From NCBI GenBank assembly GCA_036381215.1, contig DASVDF010000019.1, positions 1 to 20,583 on the forward strand: 20,583 nucleotides of DNA, written 5' to 3'. Source of the DNA: IDS-8 sp036381215. GTDB taxonomy: Bacteria > Pseudomonadota > Gammaproteobacteria > Steroidobacterales > Woeseiaceae. The notes under the pieces are model-generated. The model saw nothing but the letters and a program-made list of their open reading frames with translations, searched no databases and was not told where the DNA came from. Positions 6,479-12,955 of this stretch are shown piece by piece; the first letter of the stretch is position 1; each line of letters starts with the position of its first letter. Both the position numbers and the translations under genes were made by a program.

Positions 6479-7459
6479 TCAGGTGGTCGGCTCAAGCGCC
6501 AGCTCCGCCGAGTGCCGGCTCTCCATGTCCTGGCTGTTCAGGGCCGTCATGACCAGGAAATATTTGCCCGGTGCGATGCCGTTCAGCTGATAGCTGGTCA
6601 CGCCCGGCTGATTCAGCACGAGCTGCTCGGTGTACTCCCCGGAGATCATTCCGTAATAGATCTTGTAGCCCGCGAGGTCGGTGAGGGCCGTGCCGTCTTC
6701 GTTCTGAGTCGGCGGGTCCCAGGAAAGGGTGTACGAGGCCGTGCCGGTTTCCTGCACCGTGATGCTGAAGCTCGCCAGAGCGGCAATGCTCGTGCCGTCC
6801 GTAACGGAGACTTCGATCGGCGCACCCGTTCCCGCGTCGGCCGCCGTCGGCGTGCCCTCGAGCCGCCCGGTGGCCGTGTCGAACGTCGCCCACGCCGGCT
6901 TGTTGGTGATCGAGAAGCTGAGCGTGTCGTCCTCCGGGTCGCTCGCTTCCGGCTGAAAAGCATAAGTGGCGCCCGCCACCACGAACTCGTTTGGATCGCC
7001 GGTGATGGTCGGCGCCTGCGATACCGGATCGTCACCGGGGTCGTCACCGCCCTGCGACGGCTGTTCCGTAACCTCGATCGAGAAGGCGGGCAGGGACGCG
7101 ACGCTGTTGTCGTCGGTCACGGAGATGACGATCTCGTCGTAGCTCCCGGCGTCGCCCGCGGCGGGCACGCCGCGCAGCTCGCCGCTCGTCTCCTCGAACG
7201 TGGCCCACTCCGGCATGTTGACGACGCTGAAGGTCAGCACGTCGCCTTCCTCATCTTCCGCCTCGGGCGTGAACACGTACTGCGTGCCGGCCGTGACGCT
7301 GGTCGCAGGCTCGCCCCAGATCGTCGGCGGCGCATTGCCGGCGGCCGGATCGGCCGGCGGCTCGTTCGTGTCCTCGTCGCTCGACGAGTTACAGGCCGCG
7401 AGCGCGGCGCAGCTGAGGAGGATGAGAAGGAAACGCGAAAGCGTTTTTTCGTTTTTCAT
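6479..7459 (-). CDS. Lipoprotein with two He_PIG (Ig-like) domains and an FN3-like domain, riboswitch-led
   Basis: A 326-residue lipoprotein. The signal peptide MKNEKTLSRFLLILLSCAAL ends in the lipobox LAAC, giving a lipidated Cys at about residue 23. An acidic linker is followed by two He_PIG repeats, at about residues 43-135 and 148-235. Each carries the YxFxPxAxDxxxDxLxFS and PxWAxFxxxxGxLxGxP patterns. A C-terminal FN3-like domain begins TASYTLSWDPP and contains TDLAGYKIYYG. ATG at 7459 is chosen because it starts the signal peptide and follows AAAAGGCGG; the frame is open upstream to 7594. It is homologous to the neighbouring lipoprotein (one Ig repeat) and differs by one repeat unit. 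Two tandem c-di-GMP-I riboswitches lie upstream on the same strand, so expression should respond to c-di-GMP. Function is probably surface adhesion or matrix binding (inference). Confidence 0.87.
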   Translation of the reverse strand: MKNEKTLSRFLLILLSCAALAACNSSSDEDTNEPPADPAAGNAPPTIWGEPATSVTAGTQYVFTPEAEDEEGDVLTFSVVNMPEWATFEETSGELRGVPAAGDAGSYDEIVISVTDDNSVASLPAFSIEVTEQPSQGGDDPGDDPVSQAPTITGDPNEFVVAGATYAFQPEASDPEDDTLSFSITNKPAWATFDTATGRLEGTPTAADAGTGAPIEVSVTDGTSIAALASFSITVQETGTASYTLSWDPPTQNEDGTALTDLAGYKIYYGMISGEYTEQLVLNQPGVTSYQLNGIAPGKYFLVMTALNSQDMESRHSAELALEPTT

Positions 7460-7465
7460 GTAGCA

Positions 7466-7500
7466 CGACCGCCTTTTGCTGTTCGTCAAGCCGTCGGTCG
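7466..7500 (-). promoter_or_regulatory. Hairpin that could mask the ribosome site of the riboswitch-led lipoprotein
   Basis: On the mRNA, CGACCG (positions 7500-7495) can pair with CGGTCG (7471-7466). The downstream arm overlaps the end of the Shine-Dalgarno-like AAAAGGCGG just before the ATG at 7459. Such a stem would limit ribosome access and is a plausible output structure for the upstream riboswitches. A second hairpin, CTGCGC/GCGCAG with loop ATG, lies further upstream (plus strand about 7525-7539). The pairing is visible; the switching is inferred. Confidence 0.35.
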
Positions 7501-7564
7501 TGCAGGGAGTCCGCCGCAAACGCCTGCGCCATGCGCAGCGCGCCGTCCGCTTTCGCGAACGCTT

Positions 7565-7650
7565 GATTGGCGGCCCCGCTGTCGTAGGTGGCAACCCTTA
7601 GACCGGTGGCTTTGCGTCCCCGCCTTTCGACGGGTTTGCCTTTTTCAATC
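7565..7650 (-). promoter_or_regulatory. Cyclic di-GMP-I (GEMM-I) riboswitch, gene-proximal copy
   Basis: Read on the minus strand, it has the GEMM-I core in order. CAAACC lies at 7638-7633, then a P2 stem closed by a GAAA tetraloop (7628-7625). The hallmark GGGACGCAAAGCC follows at 7620-7608, then CUAAG (7601-7597) facing CCUAC (7588-7584), and the 3' strand AGCGGGG (7580-7574). The ends close by GAUUG/CAAUC (7650-7646 with 7569-7565). CUAAG opposite CCUAC resembles the 11-nt GAAA-tetraloop receptor, as in the well-studied Vibrio Vc2 aptamer. It lies 105 nt upstream of the lipoprotein ATG. The aptamer family is very clear; whether it turns expression on or off is not determined here. Confidence 0.92.
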
Positions 7651-7664
7651 GGGCATTACTGCCC
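7651..7664 (-). other. Small hairpin between the tandem riboswitches
   Basis: GGGCA/TGCCC arms with a 4-base loop lie directly before the 5' strand of the gene-proximal aptamer. The rest of the 90-nt linker (7665-7740) is C-rich on the RNA and has no U-tract terminator. The linker therefore offers no obvious separate expression platform for the first aptamer. Confidence 0.4.
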
Positions 7665-7740
7665 GCCCGCGGACATCGGCGGGGCGTCGCGTGGAGGGGA
7701 CTTCGGGCCCGGGGATGGCGGGCAGGACGGGGGAATTCCT

Positions 7741-7822
7741 GCTTCGGCAACCCCGCTGTCCCGGGTACCCGGGACCGGTGGCTTTGCGTCCCCGCCTCGC
7801 GACGGGTTTGCCTTTGTCGTGG
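7741..7822 (-). promoter_or_regulatory. Cyclic di-GMP-I (GEMM-I) riboswitch, promoter-proximal copy
   Basis: A second complete GEMM-I aptamer lies 90 nt upstream of the first. It has CAAACC at 7810-7805, P2 with a GCGA tetraloop (7800-7797), GGGACGCAAAGC at 7792-7781, and the 3' element AGCGGGGUUGCC at 7758-7747. That last element nearly repeats the Vc2 3' strand. Its P3 is a perfectly paired GC-rich helix (palindrome 7758-7775) instead of the bulged tetraloop receptor seen in the other copy. GNRA loops other than GAAA commonly dock on plain helices, so loop and receptor agree within each copy. The 5' limit is approximate. Two aptamers in series could sharpen the response to c-di-GMP. Confidence 0.92.
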
Positions 7823-7857
7823 CAATAATGCTCCGGTCAAGCCGGGCGAAATTCAAT

Positions 7858-7887
7858 ACGGGTTCTCACTGACCTGCGTGAGCCCGT
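7858..7887 (-). terminator. Bulged hairpin after the GT4 gene, possible terminator
   Basis: On the minus strand ACGGG and TCAC pair with GTGA and CCCGT (outer arms 7887-7883/7862-7858, inner arms 7881-7878/7869-7866), with unpaired bases between. ATTGAATTT follows, only partly T-rich. It lies 26 bp after the stop of the glycosyltransferase gene and upstream of the riboswitches, where a transcript boundary would be expected. The promoter of the riboswitch RNA should lie between here and 7822, but no convincing -35/-10 pair is seen. Confidence 0.4.
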
Positions 7888-7913
7888 TCACAATTCACGG
7901 CACTCGACAGGGA

Positions 7914-9194
7914 TTATGTAAAGCTGCGCAGCCGTGCCGCCTCGGGCGAAGGCCGGCCGAGGACGTCGAGATACACCGCCTCGGTCTTCGCCGCCAGCCG
8001 CGCGGACGAGAACTCCTCCTCGATCCGGCGGCGCGCCGCCGCGCCGAGCCGCGAGCGGAGCTCGGGGTCCTGCGCCAGCGCGAGCAGCCGCTCGCAGAAC
8101 AGCGCCGGGTCGCCGAGCGGCACGACATACCCGGTCTCGCCGTCGCGGACGACGTAGGCATTGTCCGAAACCGCCGTCGCGACCACCGGCACTCCGCACG
8201 CCATCGATTCGAGCGCGACGTTCGGCGTGCCTTCGAACAGCGACGGGAGAACGGTGACGTCGCAGGCGGGGTACAGGGCTTCCATGTCGACGCGATTCCC
8301 GGTCGCGAGGATGTGGCGTGACAGGCCGAGGCGACCCGCGAGTGCGAGCATGCGCCGCTTGTATCCGCCCGAGCCGTGCAGGCCGACGACGAGCTCGTCA
8401 CCGACGAGCAGCAGCCGCGTGCGCGGCTGCTCATCCAGCACGCGCCGCAAGGTCTCGAACAGCAACGCGTGATTCTTCTGCTGCTTGAAGCTGCCGACCA
8501 TGCCGATCACGAACTCGTCGTCGGCGAGCCCGAGCGCTCGGCGGGCCGCGCTGCGCTCGGCCGGCCGGAACCGCTCCGTGTCCACGCCGTTGTGCACCGT
8601 GTAGTACCAGTGCGCCGGGTTGCGCAGCGCCTGCTGGCTGAACCGGGCGCCCGTCTGCGAATTGGCCACGTAGAAGTCGACGCAGCGGCGGGTCGCCGCG
8701 TTCGCGTACAGCATGACACGCGGCATGCGGTAGTCCGCGTTGCGCTCGCTGTTGCCCACTGCGCGCGTGCCGGCCAGCCGTCCGGCCAGGCGCGCGGCGA
8801 TTTCCGCGTCGAACAGGTAGCCGTGCACGATATCGGCACCGAGGCGCCGCAGCAGGCGCGCGAGGCGCGGAATCACGGTGAGATCGTAGCGCCAGCGCTT
8901 GTGCACGATGTGCAGGCGGGATTCGGCGCCGACGAGCACCTCGGCCAGGGGCACGTGCGGGGACAGCGAGCAGATGTGCAAATCGAACCGGTCACGGTCG
9001 ATGTGATTCGCGAGCTCCACGATCTGGCGCTGGGCACCGCCGTATTCCAGGCTGCTGACCACGATGACGACGGTGATCCTGCCGCCAGCGTCGCTGCAGG
9101 GCGGCGCGGCCCGCGCCGGTTCGAGCGTGCACGCCGGCCGGGCCTTCGATTGCTCACCGGGATCCGGTCCGGCGCTACTGCGAGTCGCTCGCAA
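7914..9194 (-). CDS. GT4-family glycosyltransferase
   Basis: A protein of up to 426 residues with the GT-B fold of family GT4. The N-terminal sugar-acceptor half begins at about residue 39 (ITVVIVVSSLEYGGAQRQIVEL, quoted in part as SSLEYGGAQRQ). The donor-binding half has GMVGSFKQQKNHALL and the E-x7-E motif EGTPNVALE (Glu321, Glu329). It should transfer a nucleotide-activated sugar to a lipid-linked or growing glycan at the cytoplasmic membrane. No ATG lies before the first beta-strand. The best start is TTG at 9194, overlapping the preceding gene by 20 bp with only a weak GGGG upstream. The 38-residue N-terminal extension is low-complexity, so a start nearer residue 39 is possible. It is the last gene of the seven-gene run. 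Confidence 0.85.
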   Translation of the reverse strand: MRATRSSAGPDPGEQSKARPACTLEPARAAPPCSDAGGRITVVIVVSSLEYGGAQRQIVELANHIDRDRFDLHICSLSPHVPLAEVLVGAESRLHIVHKRWRYDLTVIPRLARLLRRLGADIVHGYLFDAEIAARLAGRLAGTRAVGNSERNADYRMPRVMLYANAATRRCVDFYVANSQTGARFSQQALRNPAHWYYTVHNGVDTERFRPAERSAARRALGLADDEFVIGMVGSFKQQKNHALLFETLRRVLDEQPRTRLLLVGDELVVGLHGSGGYKRRMLALAGRLGLSRHILATGNRVDMEALYPACDVTVLPSLFEGTPNVALESMACGVPVVATAVSDNAYVVRDGETGYVVPLGDPALFCERLLALAQDPELRSRLGAAARRRIEEEFSSARLAAKTEAVYLDVLGRPSPEAARLRSFT

Positions 9195-10137
9195 ACACCC
9201 AACCCCGCTGCTCGGCCGGGGCGGCGACCGGCTTTCCGAAGGTCGCGCGCCCCCTCTCCAGGTCGATCAGGCCCACCGTCTCGCGAATGTTGCGTTCCGA
9301 CGAGGCGCCGAATACGACCGACTGGACGTTCTGCTGGTTGATGAAGTCGTACGCCTCGCGCGCCGGAATGGCTCCCGAGGCGAGCGTCGACATCGCCATG
9401 ATCTGGAATCGCGCCGGATCGTTGTACCGCGCCGTCTCGGTGTAGGACTCCACGTCCGGCGACATCAGGTAGCCGATCTTGTTGAAGGACGCGCAGATCA
9501 CGACCTCGTCGATGCCCGCTTCCGTCAGCAGGCCGTGCGTCAGCGGCAGGTTCTGCGTGAGCAGGCCCGGCAGCACGCGGTAGTTCCGGCGGATGTACTC
9601 GCAATATTCGCCCAGCAGGTCCACGGCACCGAGGCCCAGCATCAGGTCGGTGATGATGTTCTGCAGGAAGATCACCTTCACGTCCAGGCCCTGGAACGTG
9701 CGCATCTCGATGTCGATCAGCAGCTGCATCGCGCGGACCTCGTCCCGAGTCAGCATGCTCAGGCCGCCCTTCGTCAGCATGCCGAGCGCACCCGTCGCGC
9801 CCTTGCCCTGGAGGATCACGTCGCGCAATGTCGGGAGCATGCCCTTTTCCGCGATCGCATCCGCGTATTTGTGAGGGTAGGGGATCGAGGGATACCACGC
9901 GATGGCCGGCAGCCCGGAAGCGTGCGCCCGGAACCATTCGCAGATCGCCGCCGCGCGCTCGTTCGTGTTGAGGAGTACCGCGCGAATGCCGGCTTCGAGA
10001 GCGTACCCGTAGACCTGCGTGATTGCGGAGAGATCGCGGAACCGTTCCGCCTGCTGCTGCGCGCGCTCGGCGGACATGTGGTTGATGCCGAAGAACTGGT
10101 TGTCTCCGAACACGATCTCGTCTACCGGCTCCATCAT
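9175..10137 (-). CDS. TIM-barrel protein of unknown function, aldo/keto reductase-like ends
   Basis: A 320-residue cytoplasmic protein with no signal peptide. The N-terminus (IVFGDNQFFGINHMSAERA) and the C-terminal stretch (NVQSVVFGASSERNIRETVGL) resemble the first and last strands of aldo/keto reductase barrels. The alternating strand-helix pattern between them fits a TIM barrel. The AKR catalytic tetrad (Asp, Tyr, Lys, His) is not evident, so reductase activity is not claimed. ATG at 10137 is preferred because GGAGG lies 9 nt upstream; it overlaps the Gfo/Idh stop, and a second ATG follows at once (ATGATG). Its place between an oxidoreductase and a glycosyltransferase suggests a role in making or modifying the sugar. 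The exact family was not recognised. Confidence 0.7.
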   Translation of the reverse strand: MMEPVDEIVFGDNQFFGINHMSAERAQQQAERFRDLSAITQVYGYALEAGIRAVLLNTNERAAAICEWFRAHASGLPAIAWYPSIPYPHKYADAIAEKGMLPTLRDVILQGKGATGALGMLTKGGLSMLTRDEVRAMQLLIDIEMRTFQGLDVKVIFLQNIITDLMLGLGAVDLLGEYCEYIRRNYRVLPGLLTQNLPLTHGLLTEAGIDEVVICASFNKIGYLMSPDVESYTETARYNDPARFQIMAMSTLASGAIPAREAYDFINQQNVQSVVFGASSERNIRETVGLIDLERGRATFGKPVAAPAEQRGWVFASDSQ

Positions 10138-11183
10138 CGTCGCATGCCTCCGTTGCTGTTCCCGTCCTCGAACATGGATTCGATGACGTCGTGCGTCTCC
10201 GCGCCCATGCGGAAAGTACAATGCCCGTTCGCCCGCTCGCCGCTCACGTTGGCTGTGAAATGGCGGAGCTGGCGCGTGAACTCGTTGCCGCGCACGTAGT
10301 ACGGCACGGGCTGGAACACGTCAGTGATGTAGCGCGTGTTCCAGCCTTCCTCGAGACCCCTCTCCGGATCGCCCTTCTCGAGCCAGATGCGCACGGAGTA
10401 CTGGTCGGCGCTGATGCGGCCCTTCTCGCCCGCGATCTCGATCCGGTTGGCCGGCTTGCGCACCGTGCGGTTGCACCAGTCGGCGAGCATCGTCCCGGCA
10501 CAACCGTCCTCGTGCAGGAGCGTCGTGGATACGACGTCCTCGACGTCCCTCGAGTACACGCGGTTCATCACCGTGCCGGTCACGCTGTCCGGCTTCTTCC
10601 TGAGCAAGAAGTTCACGAGGTCGATCGCGTGCGACCCCATCTCGTAAGTCACGCCCCCGCCGGTGGCGTGCGAGCTGCGCCAGCCGTCGCCGCTGCCGTT
10701 CTGCGGCCGGGTGAGCGTGGCGCTCACGATATCGGTGCGGTAGCGCTGTATTCGCCCCAGCACGTCCTCATCGAGCAGCTTGCGGACGTGCGCGAACACG
10801 TCGTTGAAACGATTCACGTAGCCGACCTGGTTGACGAGATCGGCCGCTTCGAACCCGTCTGCGAGCTCGTGCGCGCGCGCTGCGGACACGGTGAACGGCT
10901 TCTCGCAAAAAACGTGCATGCGGTGCTCGAGTGCGGCGCGCAGGATGTCGTAGTGCAGCGTCGGCGGCGTGCAGACGACGAGAGCGTCGGGCGGGTCGTC
11001 AGCCAGCAGCCGGTCGTAGTCGCGGAACGTCCGGCACCTGACGTGGCGCCCGAGGACCTCCAGCACCGTACGCGACGTGTCGGCCACGCTCGCGATCTCG
11101 ACGCGCGGGTCCGTGTTGAGGATCGCGAGGTGGGTCAGGCCCATCCTCCCCGCGCCGATGATGCCGATGCGGATCGTATTCAT
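10134..11183 (-). CDS. Gfo/Idh/MocA-family NAD(P)-dependent sugar oxidoreductase
   Basis: A 349-residue protein with an N-terminal Rossmann fold (GIIGAGRMGLTHLAI, from residue 7) and the family signature CEKPF at 93-97. Its C-terminal alpha/beta domain includes GGGVTYEMGSHAIDLVNFLL, where the His of GSHAID fits the catalytic position of the family. Such enzymes oxidise or reduce nucleotide sugars or inositols, for example making 3-keto or uronic intermediates. ATG at 11183 overlaps the upstream WecG stop (ATGA), and its own stop overlaps the next start. This places it firmly in the operon and suggests it supplies the donor sugar. The exact substrate cannot be read from sequence. Confidence 0.88.
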   Translation of the reverse strand: MNTIRIGIIGAGRMGLTHLAILNTDPRVEIASVADTSRTVLEVLGRHVRCRTFRDYDRLLADDPPDALVVCTPPTLHYDILRAALEHRMHVFCEKPFTVSAARAHELADGFEAADLVNQVGYVNRFNDVFAHVRKLLDEDVLGRIQRYRTDIVSATLTRPQNGSGDGWRSSHATGGGVTYEMGSHAIDLVNFLLRKKPDSVTGTVMNRVYSRDVEDVVSTTLLHEDGCAGTMLADWCNRTVRKPANRIEIAGEKGRISADQYSVRIWLEKGDPERGLEEGWNTRYITDVFQPVPYYVRGNEFTRQLRHFTANVSGERANGHCTFRMGAETHDVIESMFEDGNSNGGMRR

Positions 11184-11959
11184 GCGCTTTTCACCGGCTT
11201 GATGCGCAGGAGCGCGAGGAGCAGGTGCCAGAAGTAGATGCCTATGTTGGGGTAGCGCTTCAGGATCTCCGGCCGGCGGATCGTGCGAATGAGCCAGCCC
11301 AGGTGCAGCTTCCACCAGATCGGCGCGATCTCCGCCTCGTTGCCGGCGAACCAGTCGAAGACTCCGCCGATCGAAACGATCAGTGACGTGTCCAGCCGGT
11401 CGCGGTGGCGGTGCGCCCACTTTTCCTGCTTCGGGGCGGTCATGCCCACGAACACCGCGTGCGGGCGGAAAGCGTTGATGGCCGCGACCATACGGGCATC
11501 GTCCTCGGCCGAGAAGACGGGCTTGAACGGCGGCGAGTATCCCTGCACGACGAGGTTGGGGTATTCGCGCGCGCAGCGGGCGCGGATCTTCTCGAGCGTC
11601 TCGTCCTTCGAGCCGAGGAAGAACACGCGTGCGTGCCGCTCGTTCAGGCGGCGCAGCAGGCTCGCGAACACCGTCGGGCCGTTGTTGATGCGCGTCTTGC
11701 GTCCTTCCAGGAGCAGCGCGGCCAGGCCGAAATAGACGCCGTCCAGCACGAGGTAATCCGCGTTCTGCAACGCCGCGCGGAACTCGGCATCGCGGGTCGC
11801 GATGCCGTAGGAGTTCGGGCTGATCGTGCTCACCGTGCGCGCCGGCCCGTCGAGCGGAATGTTGTCGCAATGGTCGTCGTAGACGCGGAAGCCGAAGCTC
11901 GCCACGCATCTTGCCTGCGCCGGTCCCTGGCGGTCGTCCCTGAAAACGTCCGTGCTCAT
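11180..11959 (-). CDS. WecG/TagA/CpsF-family glycosyltransferase (GT26)
   Basis: A 259-residue protein with the family pattern from end to end. TISPNSYGIATRDAEFRAAL then DYLVLDGVYFG corresponds to the TLNPxH...DG region. It continues with ARVFFLGSKDETLEK, VFVGMTAPKQEKW and IGGVFDWFAG, and ends in the C-terminal appendage LGWLIRTIRRPEILKRYP, which in this family helps membrane association. It should add an N-acetylmannosamine-type or related sugar to a polyprenyl-PP-linked acceptor, an early step in glycan assembly. ATG at 11959 has AAGG upstream; the longer frame to 12040 lacks family similarity. It is separated from the methyltransferase gene by 77 bp and overlaps the Gfo/Idh gene by 4 bp. 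Confidence 0.9.
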   Translation of the reverse strand: MSTDVFRDDRQGPAQARCVASFGFRVYDDHCDNIPLDGPARTVSTISPNSYGIATRDAEFRAALQNADYLVLDGVYFGLAALLLEGRKTRINNGPTVFASLLRRLNERHARVFFLGSKDETLEKIRARCAREYPNLVVQGYSPPFKPVFSAEDDARMVAAINAFRPHAVFVGMTAPKQEKWAHRHRDRLDTSLIVSIGGVFDWFAGNEAEIAPIWWKLHLGWLIRTIRRPEILKRYPNIGIYFWHLLLALLRIKPVKSA

Positions 11960-12036
11960 GTCAGAGTGCCTTCTTGTATTTGCTGTCAGCAGTGTTGCCG
12001 TGTACCCGCGCTGGCCTGCCGCATGCCGTCCGGCCG

Positions 12037-12813
12037 TCACGGGTTCCGGCCCGTCGCCGCAATCTTCTTGGTCAGTATCTTCACGTCCTTGGCGTACAGC
12101 TTGAACAGGACCCGCACCAGGAGATCGATGGCGCCGGTGATCACCAGGCCCACGTAGTTCATCGGGTTCTTCCAGAACACGTACAGCTTGAGCGGGTGCA
12201 CGGCGACGTCGACGAACCCGCCCAGCGTCATGATCTGGCGCAGGCTGAACTCGGTGACGGTGTAGAAGTGATCGATGTTGTGCGCGAGGTTCTCCGACCC
12301 GTGCACCGGGTGCGCGCCGTTCATGGCGTACACGAGGAGCAGACCGCCGGGGCGGAGCGCGCGCCGGCAGAGCGCGAGGAATTCCAGCGATTCATCGAGC
12401 GTCAGGTGATTGAGCTCCTGCTCCGCGACGATCACGTCGTAAGCGGCATCGGCGCTCGCAAGGTGCTCGAAGCCGCGCTCGACGCGGCAGTTGAGCCCGC
12501 GCCGCTCGGCAAACGCGACCTTGTCCGGGAACGAATCGATGCCGAGAACGTTCCGGTAACCCGCTTGCGCGAGCGTCTGCACGAGATAGCCGGGGCCGCA
12601 GCTCACGACGAGAATGTCCGCGTTCCGGTCGGCGGGCAGCAGCGGCAGGAAGTTCGCGCGGTAATAGGCATCGAACTTCGCGTAGCCGCTCTCGATGTCG
12701 TCCGGCGCCTGCCAGAAGGAATCGAAGGGCTCGAGCTTCGCGGCGAGCTCGTCGGAGCTGCGGGCGCGCGCACCAGGCCTCGCTTCCTCGCGCCGGTTTG
12801 CAGTGACTACCAT
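12037..12813 (-). CDS. Class I SAM-dependent methyltransferase
   Basis: A 258-residue protein. Motif I, ILVVSCGPGYLVQTL, lies at about 67-81. Next come GIDSFPDKVAFAERRG (acidic residue after strand 2) and YDVIVAEQELNHL (strand 4), then RRALRPGGLLLVYAMNG. This is the usual Rossmann methyltransferase order. The C-terminus has a hydrophobic stretch (MNYVGLVITGAIDLLVRVLF) that may attach it to the membrane. Likely role: O- or C-methylation of a sugar or glycan intermediate. ATG at 12813 follows GAGGATG. A longer frame upstream runs through the REP hairpin and across the epimerase gene in another frame, so it is not used. Confidence 0.85.
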   Translation of the reverse strand: MVVTANRREEARPGARARSSDELAAKLEPFDSFWQAPDDIESGYAKFDAYYRANFLPLLPADRNADILVVSCGPGYLVQTLAQAGYRNVLGIDSFPDKVAFAERRGLNCRVERGFEHLASADAAYDVIVAEQELNHLTLDESLEFLALCRRALRPGGLLLVYAMNGAHPVHGSENLAHNIDHFYTVTEFSLRQIMTLGGFVDVAVHPLKLYVFWKNPMNYVGLVITGAIDLLVRVLFKLYAKDVKILTKKIAATGRNP

Positions 12814-12905
12814 GGGGTTGGCATCCTCATTCGTTGTTGTCGTCTGTTTCGTTGTCCGTTGATGGTCGGCGATCCAGGTCGTGCCTCGTGCCAGGATCCT
12901 GGTCG

Positions 12906-12955
12906 CGCGCGCAATGCGCGCTCCTACGGCGCTGTAGGAGCGCGCATTGCGCGCG
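12906..12955. repeat. REP-type palindromic element
   Basis: Two perfect 22-base arms (12906-12927 and 12934-12955) flank a 6-base loop (GGCGCT). The right arm begins GTAGGAGCGCGCATTGCGCG. After a 4-bp interruption, pairing resumes between GGTCG (12901-12905) and CGACC (12959-12963). A short palindrome, CCAGGATCCTGG (12891-12902), abuts it on the left. The GTAGGAGCGCG type of arm is typical of REP/BIME elements in gammaproteobacteria. It sits between the epimerase and methyltransferase genes, where it could stop exonucleases or reduce downstream expression. It also supplies the last codons and stop of the epimerase gene. Confidence 0.85.

Noticed and set aside
7605..7815. Two near-identical stretches (about 45 bp each) considered as CRISPR repeats or an IS end
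   Set aside because: There are only two copies, 175 bp apart, and each folds as a complete GEMM-I aptamer; the conservation is that of the riboswitch core.
5606..7828. Plus-strand open frame of 740 codons across both lipoprotein genes
   Set aside because: It is antisense to two clear lipoproteins and to both riboswitches; its Arg/Val-rich translation has no domain. Long antisense frames are common at this GC content.
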